Below are positions 9,818 through 17,246 of a stretch of DNA of 64,000 nt, piece by piece. A program made the translations under genes and the position numbers. The DNA lies in assembly GCF_014203395.1 (NCBI RefSeq), contig NZ_JACHIW010000001.1:310001-374000 (forward strand), in the 5' to 3' direction. How positions within the stretch are numbered: the first letter of the stretch is position 1; every line of letters begins with the position of its first letter. The stretch is from Saccharopolyspora phatthalungensis (GTDB taxonomy: Bacteria > Actinomycetota > Actinomycetes > Mycobacteriales > Pseudonocardiaceae). Under the pieces are notes generated by a model, which saw only the letters and a list, made by a program, of their open reading frames with translations, did not search any database and was not told the DNA's origin.

Positions 9818-10618
9818 TCAGAGGGCCTTCATGAGGTCCTGGACCCGGGTGGCCATCCGTTGCTTGTCGATCGGCGCGATCGTGGTCCAGGCTTCGGCGC
9901 TGCGACGGTTGTTCTCGATGAGGTACCAGCCCTTGGCGTTGGCGAAGAAGTTGGTGACCATCGGGGCCCGGTGCCGCTTGCCCTGACCATCCATGATGGA
10001 CGCGCCGACCTGAGCCCAAGCCGTGCGCGGACCCCCGGCCATCTCCACCAGCGTCCGCGCGTCGTCTCGCCGGACCCCTTGCCGCGAAAGGCCGTCGGCC
10101 ATCGCGCGGTCGGATTTCCCGGCGGCCGTCGCGGCCTGCTCCATCGCAGAACTGCGCAGCGACACGCCGCGCCCCGGTCCGGCCTTGACGTCCTCGGGCA
10201 GAACGCTGAGCACCGCCCGGACCATCGCATCGGCGGGTAGGGCCTGCATCCGGACGGTCTCCTCGGTCTGCACCGCCAGCGTCGCGCTGTTCCGGACGTT
10301 GGCGACCATCCCGGTTAGCTTTAGCTTCGCACCGTCGGGCTTGCGCTCGTTGAAGGTGATGTCGAAGGCACGCTCGTAGCGCTGCAACGGCAGGAACACG
10401 CCGTAGATGTCGTCTTCCCGCATCTCGTTGCCGAACCCGAGCGCGCGCAGCTCTTCCCACGCCCGCCGTTCCACCTCGCGGCGCTCAGACTGCAAGATGC
10501 CTTCCGGGAGCACGTTCAGCACCAACGGCTTGGTCCCCAGTTTGAAGTGCTTCCACGCCTCGTAGAAAGCTTGCTTCGACAGCTCGAATTTCACCGGATG
10601 CTCCCCAGCCCAGTACAT
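9818..10618 (-). CDS. EspG-family ESX (type VII) secretion-associated chaperone
   Basis: About 266 residues from ATG 10618; GTG 10627 and GTG 10645 are in-frame alternatives and none has a strong ribosome site. The N-terminus FELSKQAFYEAWKHF and the overall layout (central beta-rich part, then VEMAGGPRTAWAQVG, TNFFANAKGWYLIENN and a final helix) match the EspG/ESAT-6-associated family (PF14011). EspG proteins bind cognate PE/PPE-type substrates in the cytosol and keep them soluble for secretion. Its direct neighbour encodes a PPE-like protein, so a chaperone-substrate pair is likely (inference). Confidence 0.82.
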   Translation of the reverse strand: MYWAGEHPVKFELSKQAFYEAWKHFKLGTKPLVLNVLPEGILQSERREVERRAWEELRALGFGNEMREDDIYGVFLPLQRYERAFDITFNERKPDGAKLKLTGMVANVRNSATLAVQTEETVRMQALPADAMVRAVLSVLPEDVKAGPGRGVSLRSSAMEQAATAAGKSDRAMADGLSRQGVRRDDARTLVEMAGGPRTAWAQVGASIMDGQGKRHRAPMVTNFFANAKGWYLIENNRRSAEAWTTIAPIDKQRMATRVQDLMKAL

Positions 10619-10670
10619 GGGCGGCACCGACCCGATGCCGCCCACGCGGTTTTCTGTTGTCGCCTACTGC

Positions 10671-11918
10671 TTACTGCTGGTCCCACTCACCGAAGACCGG
10701 CGGTGCGACCCGCGGCAGGTCGTCGTCGAAGATGCCCTGATCGCCGACGAGGTAATCGGGGGTCTCGTGTTCCTGGTCCTCCTCGCCCTTCTTGCCCTGC
10801 GGGCGACCACCGGCGCCACCGGCACCGGCCGCGCCGCCACGACCAGCGGCCCCACCAGCACCACCGGACCCGGGACCACCGCTACCCGACCCGCCGACCC
10901 CGGCCCGACCACCGGCACCCATACCGGGACCACGAGCCCCGCGAGCACCCACACCGCCGACGCCACCACGACCGCCGACGCCGCGACCGCCACCGGCCCC
11001 TGCACCGGCGCCAGGACGCCCACCAGGCATGCCCGCCCCACCACGACCCGGCCCACCCGAGTAACCAGGACCACCCGAGTAACCAGGGCTGCCGGGGCTG
11101 CCCGGCCCTCCGGGATAACCCGGCCGCTGCTGGTAACCGTCACCGGTACTCGGCGTGTGCCACATCGAACCGGTACCGGAGGCACCCCCGGTGCCAGTAG
11201 GACCGCCGACGCCCCCAACACCACCGGAGCCGATGCCCGACCCAACGCCTCCGCCGCCAACGCCCGACCCGCCACCGACGACGCTCCCAGCGGAGGACGC
11301 CGACTGGCTGCTGGTACTGGCAGGCTGGTGACCGACGCTAGGAATCTCCGATCCGGTGACGGTAGTCTTCAAGCCACCATCCGGCGGCGGGCTGAACATC
11401 GCACTCGCGGCGACCGCATTCTGCGAGGCGTTGTCGTAACCTTGGAAGGCTTGCACGGCTTCCTGCCGCAGCTTCTCGTTGTGCGCCTTGGCGTCCTCGG
11501 CGTCAGTAGACCCGGTCCACATGTTGTCCCACGCCTCTTCGATCCACGAGTCGTCCGGGATTTCCTGTTCCTCGCCCTTGCCCGGGATCGAATCCTGCAC
11601 CTTCTTGAAGGCGTTACCCTGGTCGGTCATCAGCTGCGACTGCGCGAGCGCGTTATCGGCAGCGACCTCAGTCCAGAGCACGACAGGCATGGCCTGGTTC
11701 TGCATGGCTTCGCCGGACTCGGACTGCATGACCGCGCCGACGCTCTTGAGCTTGTCCTCAAGACGAGTCTTGAGGTCTCGGAGGTACCGGTCCTCCTTCT
11801 TCCACCCCTCGGAACTGCCGTACAGGCCGTCGGGTGTGCCGCCGTGGACCCAGCCGCGCATCTGATCGAGCGACGCGCCTTCGAAATCTGAAGGCTCTAT
11901 GTGTCTGGTGTCAGTCAT
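10671..11918 (-). CDS. PPE-like ESX substrate with long Gly/Pro-rich tail
   Basis: 415 residues from ATG 11918 (GGGG upstream; an in-frame TTG at 11933 is less likely). Residues 1-about 180 are helical and PPE-like (DFEGASLDQMRGWVHG, then LKTRLEDKLKSVGAVMQSES and MPVVLWTEVAADNALAQ). Residues about 190-380 are low complexity: Ser-rich, then many GGxG and GGPG/GYSGGPG repeats, ending in an acidic tail EDQEHETPDYLVGDQ. The long repeat would be extended and flexible, possibly spanning the cell wall. The espG-like gene lies 52 bases downstream and a DUF3558 lipoprotein gene upstream. Confidence 0.75.
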   Translation of the reverse strand: MTDTRHIEPSDFEGASLDQMRGWVHGGTPDGLYGSSEGWKKEDRYLRDLKTRLEDKLKSVGAVMQSESGEAMQNQAMPVVLWTEVAADNALAQSQLMTDQGNAFKKVQDSIPGKGEEQEIPDDSWIEEAWDNMWTGSTDAEDAKAHNEKLRQEAVQAFQGYDNASQNAVAASAMFSPPPDGGLKTTVTGSEIPSVGHQPASTSSQSASSAGSVVGGGSGVGGGGVGSGIGSGGVGGVGGPTGTGGASGTGSMWHTPSTGDGYQQRPGYPGGPGSPGSPGYSGGPGYSGGPGRGGAGMPGGRPGAGAGAGGGRGVGGRGGVGGVGARGARGPGMGAGGRAGVGGSGSGGPGSGGAGGAAGRGGAAGAGGAGGRPQGKKGEEDQEHETPDYLVGDQGIFDDDLPRVAPPVFGEWDQQ

Positions 11919-11929
11919 CCCCTGCCCCC

Positions 11930-12481
11930 TCAAGCATTGGGAAGATTCTGGAGAGCAGCCTCAGCGAACTGCATAGAAAGATCGCACGGATTCGGCGTTC
12001 CAGACGGCACCAAGGTATTGACGTACAGGGAGCCCTTATCAGAAATATCCAGCGACAGCAGACAGTTCGTCTTGTTGGTGCCGACCCGCGCCGCCGGGTA
12101 ACCACCGATGTCGATCATTTTAACGTTCGATCGGCGAGCATCCGCGAACTTCTGCATCGTCTCGGCCTTGTCAGCAGCAAGGAAGACCATGAAACCAGCG
12201 CCGGACGTGCCGAGGTCGTAGTTGCATCCAGGCGTACCGTTGGAATCTCGTTCACGAGGCTGCTGATCAGCCCCGAGTTGCTTGGCCTGAGCCTGAGAAA
12301 CGATTGAGCAGCGGTCGATGTCCAGCGACTTCGCGGGAGCCGTACGCGCCGACTGCGTAGCCGTTGGCTCCGACGGGGGCGCGCTCGCATCAGTCGTCGG
12401 CCCCGTCTCGTCCGATCCGCCACTGCAACCCGCCAGCACAAGACTGGCCAGGACTGCGCTGATGGCGAGTCCCTTACGCAA
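11930..12481 (-). CDS. DUF3558-type lipoprotein
   Basis: 183-residue exported lipoprotein. Start decision: TTG at 12481, because GAGGAGG lies 5 bases upstream and the product then begins with a proper signal peptide and lipobox LVLAGC (Cys19). A Ser/Thr/Pro-rich linker follows (about 20-50), then a DUF3558 domain with Cys pairs (DIDRCSIVSQAQAKQLGAD, TPGCNYDLG, NCLLSLDI, TPNPCDLSMQFAEAAL). Such lipoproteins often sit beside ESX-associated genes in Pseudonocardiales; the function is unknown. It overlaps the upstream gene by 8 bases, indicating one operon. Confidence 0.85.
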   Translation of the reverse strand: MRKGLAISAVLASLVLAGCSGGSDETGPTTDASAPPSEPTATQSARTAPAKSLDIDRCSIVSQAQAKQLGADQQPRERDSNGTPGCNYDLGTSGAGFMVFLAADKAETMQKFADARRSNVKMIDIGGYPAARVGTNKTNCLLSLDISDKGSLYVNTLVPSGTPNPCDLSMQFAEAALQNLPNA

Positions 12482-12962
12482 GGTTTCCTCCTCGGAAGGC
12501 GTCTGCCGCGTTCTCCTGATCAGTTCGCGACTGCTTAATACTCGCACGAAGATTTTCAGCGGTCTTATCGAACATTTCAGCAAGCTTCAAGTAATTTTCG
12601 AGGTACGCCGACTCATCTCCCGCAGCGACCAGCCCATACTTCTCGGTGGCCTGAACGCTCACCGGGTCCGTCCCAGGAGCAGTGATGGTCGACAAGTTGT
12701 AGATATCGGCCTGCCGTTCACGCAGCCCGCGGGCTTCGTCTTCGAAGAAGCGAGCAATCTCATCGACCTTGTCCAGGTCAATCTGCATCGACCCGTATGT
12801 GCTTTGCGAAGTTGCGAGTGCCGTCTTGTCCGCCGCACGTGCCACCGTGGAAACGAAGGCACCGACCGGAGCGAGCAAACCACCCTGGTCCATCTGTTGC
12901 CGCATGTACGCCTGGTCCGTCGCGTCGAACTGGACCTGGTTTTCTTCCCCCTCGGCCGTCAC
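12474..12962 (-). CDS. Helical ESX-associated protein (WXG100-like size class), hypothetical
   Basis: 162 residues from GTG 12962 (GGGAG about 8 bases upstream). Almost entirely helical and polar: VDEIARFFEDEARGLRERQ resembles the start of many ESX-locus helical-hairpin proteins, and the C-terminus (YLENYLKLAEMFDKTAENLR) is a second long helix. No WXG tripeptide is present. First gene of a four-gene run (this, DUF3558 lipoprotein, PPE-like, EspG-like). A perfect inverted repeat lies about 50 bases upstream of the start. Confidence 0.72.
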   Translation of the reverse strand: MTAEGEENQVQFDATDQAYMRQQMDQGGLLAPVGAFVSTVARAADKTALATSQSTYGSMQIDLDKVDEIARFFEDEARGLRERQADIYNLSTITAPGTDPVSVQATEKYGLVAAGDESAYLENYLKLAEMFDKTAENLRASIKQSRTDQENAADAFRGGNLA

Positions 12963-13014
12963 CGCTGAACTCCCTCGCCTGCGTGCCGTCGCGACGAGGG
13001 CGACGGTCATCCAC

Positions 13015-13029
13015 TTGCCACCGTGGCAA
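13015..13029. promoter_or_regulatory. Perfect inverted repeat upstream of the ESX-associated operon
   Basis: TTGCCAC-C-GTGGCAA, 7-base arms around one central base, 52 bases upstream of GTG 12962. The compact odd-length dyad in a promoter position looks like an operator for a dimeric regulator. No regulator can be assigned. Confidence 0.45.
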
Positions 13030-13138
13030 ACCTAGCGCACACAAGCGGCAGTTCGGACATGAGTTGGTTCAACGGCACCTGGGCCGAACGGGTGATTATC
13101 GAGTTGGATGCGGCCGAGGGGTTCCAGATCAGGACCGG

Positions 13139-13342
13139 CTATGCATCGAACCGCCCAGCCCGGAGCCGACCAAGGAATGAAGCCCAGCTCACCGCGCTGA
13201 ACACCAACCTCGCGTCGTCCGGGGCCTTCGAATCTCTTGCCACGACAGCTGGTCCGCTGAAGGCCACCTCGACGCAGTTCCCGTAGTTGCTACTTCGGCT
13301 GCTCTTACGCCAACGAAGCGTTGAGAGATCCAGTGATGCCAC
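13139..13342 (-). CDS. DUF397 protein
   Basis: 67-residue DUF397 protein. The family pattern is complete: WRKSSRSSNYGNCVEVAF, VVARDSKAPDDARLVFS and a C-terminal WASFLGRLRAGRFD. GTG start at 13342 with AGGAG 8 bases upstream. DUF397 genes normally follow an XRE/DUF5753 regulator gene and act with it, as in the BldB-like and WhiJ-type systems of streptomycetes. Here the upstream partner (22 bases away) is truncated, so this gene may have lost its function partner. Confidence 0.88.
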   Translation of the reverse strand: MASLDLSTLRWRKSSRSSNYGNCVEVAFSGPAVVARDSKAPDDARLVFSAVSWASFLGRLRAGRFDA

Positions 13343-13363
13343 TGAGCTGCTCCTTGCCTGTCT

Positions 13364-13903
13364 TCACACCAATCCATCAGCGATGGAGTTGACGAGGCCC
13401 ACTGAATTCTCAACCGACAGAGCCACCTCCTGCAAGGACTGAAGCGCTTCTCTCGCCGCAGCCACGTGCTCGGACTCTTCGAGGAAGGCACTGCTTCCAC
13501 GATTCTCCAGGTAGACAAGGCTGGGGTGCTTCTCGAAATCGAGGATGACAAAGGGGCCTGCCATCCCCGGATGCACGCCGACTGCAGACGGCACCACGCG
13601 CAGAGTGATGTTGTCTTGGCTCGTAGCGCTGACCAGGTGGCGGAGCTGACGGAACATCACTCCTGTACCCCCAGCGGGACGCTCCAGGATGCTCTGCTCG
13701 ATAAGTACCTCAAGCTTTGGCGCCGCTGGGCGGTTCAACAAGGTTTGCCGCCCCATGCGCGCCGTGACCAGCGTGTCGACCTCTGCCAGGTTCAGGTCTG
13801 GGTCCGTACCGTGCACGATTGCGGTCGCGTACTCGGATGTCTGCAACAGGCCCGGGATAAGCATGGTCTCGATGCTCGTCCGCGACGAGGTCTCGATCGC
13901 CCA
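13364..13903 (-). pseudogene. Truncated XRE-family regulator (DUF5753 domain only)
   Basis: Homology to the DUF5753 ligand-binding half starts abruptly near 13900 (SIETMLIPGLLQTSEYATAI) and runs to the normal C-terminus (ISVENSVGLVNSIADGLV-like end). The helix-turn-helix half, normally about 80-100 residues long, is missing. In the same frame upstream only non-conserved residues occur, and no ribosome site supports a start there. The sequence on the other side of the break is coding-like on the opposite strand, so this looks like a rearrangement junction. DUF397 follows as in intact systems. Confidence 0.72.
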
Positions 13904-14030
13904 GGACGGCGTAGAAGTCGTGGTCGCCCGGCGGCAGCTCACCGATCTCTCCAACAAGGTCTACTTCCTCGACCAAGCCTTCAACGCCGACGCCCGCGAC
14001 GTCGTCGAAGCCCTCTGCGATCGCGGATGA
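13904..14030 (+). pseudogene. C-terminal fragment of an unidentified plus-strand gene
   Basis: About 41 codons ending at TGA 14028-14030, with strongly coding-like third positions (about 90 percent G or C) and a plausible helical protein end (RRQLTDLSNKVYFLDQAFNA, then DARDVVEALCDRG). Upstream of about 13904 this frame becomes antisense to the DUF5753 remnant, and there is no start codon with a ribosome site nearby. It is read as the surviving end of a gene whose 5' part was lost at the same junction that truncated the regulator. The family was not recognised. Confidence 0.45.
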
Positions 14031-14065
14031 GCCTGCCACGCCCGTTCACCGGAGACCACGAACGC

Positions 14066-14989
14066 ATGAAACTGACCATGACCATCATCTGCCTGCTCGC
14101 GATGACCGCGGCGGCTTGCTCACCGGCCCCAGCTCCGAATCGGACGCGGGCCGACGCGCCCAGACCCTCGTTCGACGGCCCGGTCACGCCCGACAACATC
14201 GATCGGCTCGATCCGAACGCGCTGTTCTGGGAGATGTTCTACCGGCAGGCCAGGCAATCCGTTTTGCATACCAGGCGGGAGTACTTCGAAACGCCCGAGC
14301 GGGCCGCCGAACGGCGCAAGGTCACGGTGAATGACGAGATCTACGACTTCGGGACCCGTCGCCAAGTCGGCGCCTCGATCGACCACCGTCGCGGCGAAGG
14401 GGCCATGTGGGACAAGTGCATTGACGGCACGTACTACGACTACAGCCCTTCGCGCAGAAAGTGGACGCCGGGGTACAGCCCACTTTGCCGGGCGTCGAAC
14501 CGGCCGTTCCTTGGTGACGGGATCATCCCGGCCGGGCTGACCGACACCCAAGCCGTCACGATGATCAATCAGCTGAACCGGGAATCGTGGCGCTTCCTCA
14601 CGGCCGAACGACCGCGCCTGATCGAGGTCGGCGGCGCTACGCACATCCGGCTTCCGGTTCGGGCCCGAGCGTTGGTCGACCACGATGGTCGCCGCTGGGA
14701 CATGCAGCACCTGATCTGGGCCTTCAAGAAGACCGGCCTCGACATCATGGCGTACCCGTACCACACAGCAGACAACTCGGCCGCAGGCGCGGACATCGTC
14801 TACTACATCGACCCGAGAACCCTGCTCCCCTCCTACATGTTCCGCCAAACCCTGCGCCCGTCCGAAACCGGCGAACCCCAACCGGCGGCCGTGACCCGGG
14901 TCGAGTACATCCGCCCGCCGAACTTCCCGGCCGACCCCCTTGCGGACACCACCCCGTGGGCCCTTTCCTGGTCCCCCGACACCCGGTGA
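14066..14989 (+). CDS. Exported lipoprotein, hypothetical
   Basis: 307 residues from ATG 14066 (GGAG 11 bases upstream). Signal peptide with lipobox TAAAC (Cys18), then a Pro-rich linker. The mature part contains conserved-looking aromatic and Cys residues (MWDKCIDGTYYDYSP, PGYSPLCRAS) and a beta-rich C-terminal half (THIRLPVRARALVDHDGRRW, ADIVYYIDPRTLLPSYMFR) reminiscent of LppX/LolA-like or outer-surface beta folds, but no family could be named. It is one of three lipoprotein genes in this accessory block. Confidence 0.72.
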   Translation: MKLTMTIICLLAMTAAACSPAPAPNRTRADAPRPSFDGPVTPDNIDRLDPNALFWEMFYRQARQSVLHTRREYFETPERAAERRKVTVNDEIYDFGTRRQVGASIDHRRGEGAMWDKCIDGTYYDYSPSRRKWTPGYSPLCRASNRPFLGDGIIPAGLTDTQAVTMINQLNRESWRFLTAERPRLIEVGGATHIRLPVRARALVDHDGRRWDMQHLIWAFKKTGLDIMAYPYHTADNSAAGADIVYYIDPRTLLPSYMFRQTLRPSETGEPQPAAVTRVEYIRPPNFPADPLADTTPWALSWSPDTR

Positions 14990-15006
14990 TCTGTCGCCCG
15001 GGTTGA

Positions 15007-15069
15007 CGCGATTTCGCGCGAAAACGGCGCTCACCAGCCGGGCGAAGTGCCGATTTCGCTGCGAAATCG
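15007..15069. repeat. Intergenic palindromic repeat, copy 2
   Basis: Two dyads: an imperfect CGATTTCGCGCGAAAACG at 15009-15026 and CGATTTCGC-T-GCGAAATCG at 15051-15069 (9-base arms). The outer halves also pair with each other. It lies between the convergent lipoprotein genes ending at 14989 and 15106, 36 bases past the minus-strand stop. Confidence 0.65.
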
Positions 15070-15105
15070 TCCACTTCCGCATCGGGTCGCGACGCGGCGG
15101 GTGCG

Positions 15106-15558
15106 TCAGTTGCCGTTCTTGCCGTTGTTGTCGTGCTGCTTTTGCCAGCGCTTTTGCATTTGTTCCCAGCGCTTCTGCTGTTCTTCGAGCCTTCGCTGGC
15201 TATCGTCGGTGGCTTGCTCGTCGGGCGCCGGCTGATCCGGCGTGACCGTCACGACCACCGGGGGCGGGGGCTCGGGCAGTGGGATGGTGCGCACGTCTGC
15301 GGCGACTCGGTCCGCTGCGGCAAGGATCGTGCGCGCGCTGTTCGGGGTGAGCCTGCCCTGGGCCTGCGCGGTGGCGATTTGGCGATTTAGTTCGGCGAGT
15401 GCCGCCTCGGCACCGGCGCGATCATTGCCCAGCGCGGCGGTTTTCACCGCCTCTACCTGCGTGATGAGCTGCTGGCGCACCTGCGGATGGGCCGATTCGG
15501 GTGCGCTGCCGCAACCCGCGAGCAGTAGCGCGAGCGCGGGAAGCAGGATGCGTTTCAT
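15106..15558 (-). CDS. Small exported lipoprotein with coiled C-terminus
   Basis: 150 residues. Short signal peptide with lipobox LLAGC (Cys16); residues about 22-90 form helices (LITQVEAVKTAALGNDRAGA and ALAELNRQIATAQAQGRLT). A Pro-rich linker follows (LPEPPPPVVV), then a charged, Gln/Lys-rich coiled tail (EEQQKRWEQMQKRWQKQ). The function is not recognised. Its start overlaps the stop of the upstream Ser/Thr kinase gene (ATGA), so the two are translationally coupled and the lipoprotein may be a partner or sensor for the kinase (inference). Confidence 0.8.
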   Translation of the reverse strand: MKRILLPALALLLAGCGSAPESAHPQVRQQLITQVEAVKTAALGNDRAGAEAALAELNRQIATAQAQGRLTPNSARTILAAADRVAADVRTIPLPEPPPPVVVTVTPDQPAPDEQATDDSQRRLEEQQKRWEQMQKRWQKQHDNNGKNGN

Positions 15559-16697
15559 TCCCGGACCAGCCTTTCCAGGTTGGCGAGGTCTTCGGGCAGG
15601 CGCGTCACCGCCGCCGGGCCCGATGCCGGTGGCAGTGTCGGCGACTGGGGCTGGCTAGGCCACGAAAGGTACCCGATCACAGCCACCAGCAGCACGAGGA
15701 GCCCGCCACCGGCGAGCAGCAGCGGCCGCCGGTTCCGGCGCCGACCGCGTAGCTCCTCCGCCGGGAGGTGCTGCGTCATCGGCCGATTGGGCGGCCCGGT
15801 CGGGCGCTGCACCTCGGTTGGGAGTTGCGAGGGGCTCGGGTGTTGCGAGCCGGTCGGGCGTAGCTGCTCGGTCTGCGGTTCGGCCGGAATCCGGGAGAGC
15901 ACCTCGGTGGCCATGCCGCTGAGCAGCTCCGCGCTCTGCGCGGCGGTTGGCCGCTGCTCCGGGGCGGCGGCGGTCATCGAGACCAGCGCTCGGTTCAGGT
16001 GCACCGGTATTGCGACCGGCACTTCGGGTGCCCGCACCAGCCTCGCCACGGCGCTTTCCGCGCTGGCACCGGGATACTCGATCTTGCCGGTGATGCACTC
16101 AAGCAGCACCAGGCCCAGCGCGTACACGTCCGTCGGGTAGCTGACCTCGCCGCCGCGGACCTGCTCCGGCGCCATGTAGGTGGCGGTGCCGACGACGACA
16201 CCGGAACTGGTCATCCGTGCGGCCCCGTCGGCCAGCCGGGAGATGCCGAAGTCGGCGAGGAAAACCGTGCCGTCGTTGGCGATCAGCACATTCGACGGCT
16301 TCACGTCGCGGTGCACGATCCCGTTGTCGTGCACGTGCGCCAGCACGTCGGCCAGCTGACCACCGAGATCGGCGGCCTGTTCCGGCGGCAGCGGGCCCGC
16401 CGCGATCACATCGGCCAGCGTACGGCCCTCGACCAGCTCCATGATCAGGTACAGCTCGTCCTCGCTGGCACTGAAGTCGTGCACCGTGACCAGGCCGGGA
16501 TGGCTGAGCCCGGCAAGGGTCCGGGCCTCCTCCGCGAACCGCTCCCGCCCAGCGGCGTCGGTACCAGCCCGGAACACCTTGGCGGCGACGACGCGCTGCA
16601 GCCGGGTATCCGTCGCCCGGTACACGTCGGCCATCCCGCCGCCACCCAAGCGAGCGCCCAACCGGTAGCGCCCGCCCAGCAGAGGCACGTCGTCCAT
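15555..16697 (-). CDS. Membrane-bound serine/threonine protein kinase (PknB-type)
   Basis: 380 residues. The cytoplasmic kinase domain (about 8-270) has all catalytic motifs: GGGGMADV glycine loop, AAKVF lysine, HRDVKPSN catalytic loop, ADFGISR magnesium site and MAPEQ. A Pro/Gln-rich juxtamembrane segment follows, then one membrane span (about 326-346, LLLAGGGLLVLLVAVIGYL) and a short extracellular tail of about 34 residues without PASTA repeats. The kinase is coupled to a lipoprotein gene (4-base overlap). The ATG at 16697 has GGAGG upstream. Its role is probably envelope sensing; substrates are unknown. Confidence 0.93.
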   Translation of the reverse strand: MDDVPLLGGRYRLGARLGGGGMADVYRATDTRLQRVVAAKVFRAGTDAAGRERFAEEARTLAGLSHPGLVTVHDFSASEDELYLIMELVEGRTLADVIAAGPLPPEQAADLGGQLADVLAHVHDNGIVHRDVKPSNVLIANDGTVFLADFGISRLADGAARMTSSGVVVGTATYMAPEQVRGGEVSYPTDVYALGLVLLECITGKIEYPGASAESAVARLVRAPEVPVAIPVHLNRALVSMTAAAPEQRPTAAQSAELLSGMATEVLSRIPAEPQTEQLRPTGSQHPSPSQLPTEVQRPTGPPNRPMTQHLPAEELRGRRRNRRPLLLAGGGLLVLLVAVIGYLSWPSQPQSPTLPPASGPAAVTRLPEDLANLERLVRE

Positions 16698-17069
16698 CAG
16701 TCCTCCGAACCGTCAGCTGCGAGAGCGACCCTAGACGACCGCAGGCGTCCCGAGTCATCCCGGGCACGTGGGGCGGCAGGTGCGCAGGCCAGTGAACAGC
16801 GACGACAAAACTGTTCTCGATCGCAAATAATCTTCTCGGGCGCGTAAGCCGCCGAATCCGCCCCGGTGGCAGTGGTGCGACCAATCATTCGACTCTGACG
16901 GGAACCAACATCATTCGGTGTCGCAACGAAAAAATCTCACTGCCGGAGCGTTTGGCCGCCTGAGGCGCTGGAAAGCCCATAGACGGGCCCAAAACGCTTG
17001 CCCGACAAGCGTTACCCCGGGGGATGGGGCCCATCGCAACGAGAAAATCACGACATACGAGGAGCAGTT
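16698..17069. promoter_or_regulatory. Divergent regulatory region upstream of the small-peptide operon
   Basis: 372 bases between the divergent kinase gene and the 40-codon peptide gene. It contains a near-exact direct repeat (TCGCAACGAaAAAATCtCac at 16921-16940 and TCGCAACGAgAAAATCaCga at 17034-17053, 16 of 20 identical) and an inverted repeat AACGCTTG-CCCGA-CAAGCGTT at 16993-17013. These could be regulator sites or leader structure. No reliable -35/-10 pair was found. Confidence 0.5.
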
Positions 17070-17192
17070 ATGGCTGTCTTTACCGGACTTGCACCTGCCT
17101 GGGGTGGGTTCAGCGGCTTCAGCGGGCGTTGCTTCAGCAGGCGCTTCTGCAGTCGTAGATTCTTCCGGTTCAACACCGGATGTTTCTGGTAA
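17070..17192 (+). CDS. 40-residue Phe/Arg/Cys-rich peptide, putative ribosomal peptide (bacteriocin/RiPP) precursor
   Basis: Small gene with an excellent ribosome site (GAGGAG at 17059-17064, 5-base spacer, ATG 17070, TAA 17190-17192). The product starts MAVFTGLAPAWGGFSGFSG and ends RRFFRFNTGCFW. It has nine Phe, two Trp (11 and 40), six Arg (20, 24, 25, 29, 30, 33), three Cys (21, 27, 38), four Ser and two Thr, and no acidic residue, giving about +6 charge. There is no Gly-Gly leader site. It is followed by an ABC exporter and an atypical kinase on the same strand, so an exported, possibly modified peptide is likely (inference). A competing frame over the same DNA lacks a ribosome site. Confidence 0.6.
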   Translation: MAVFTGLAPAWGGFSGFSGRCFSRRFCSRRFFRFNTGCFW

Positions 17193-17203
17193 CAAGATCG
17201 TTC

Positions 17204-17231
17204 GGCGGCGGCGTCGACAGGTGCCGCCGCC
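17204..17231 (+). promoter_or_regulatory. GC-rich hairpin between peptide and exporter genes
   Basis: GGCGGCGGC (17204-17212) and GCCGCCGCC (17223-17231) form a 9-base-pair stem with a 10-base loop, 12 bases after the peptide stop and 15 bases before the exporter start. No T-run follows. It could attenuate read-through or stabilise the short peptide mRNA so that peptide exceeds exporter. Confidence 0.5.
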
Positions 17232-17246
17232 GGATGGCCGCCGACT

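Noticed and set aside
10800..11100. Dense short repeats that could suggest a CRISPR-like or satellite array
   Set aside because: They are in-frame Gly/Pro codon repeats of the PPE-like protein tail; there are no regular spacers.
13023..13286. Small plus-strand frame starting MANLAHTSG
   Set aside because: It is antisense to the well-supported DUF397 gene and has no ribosome site or recognisable domain.
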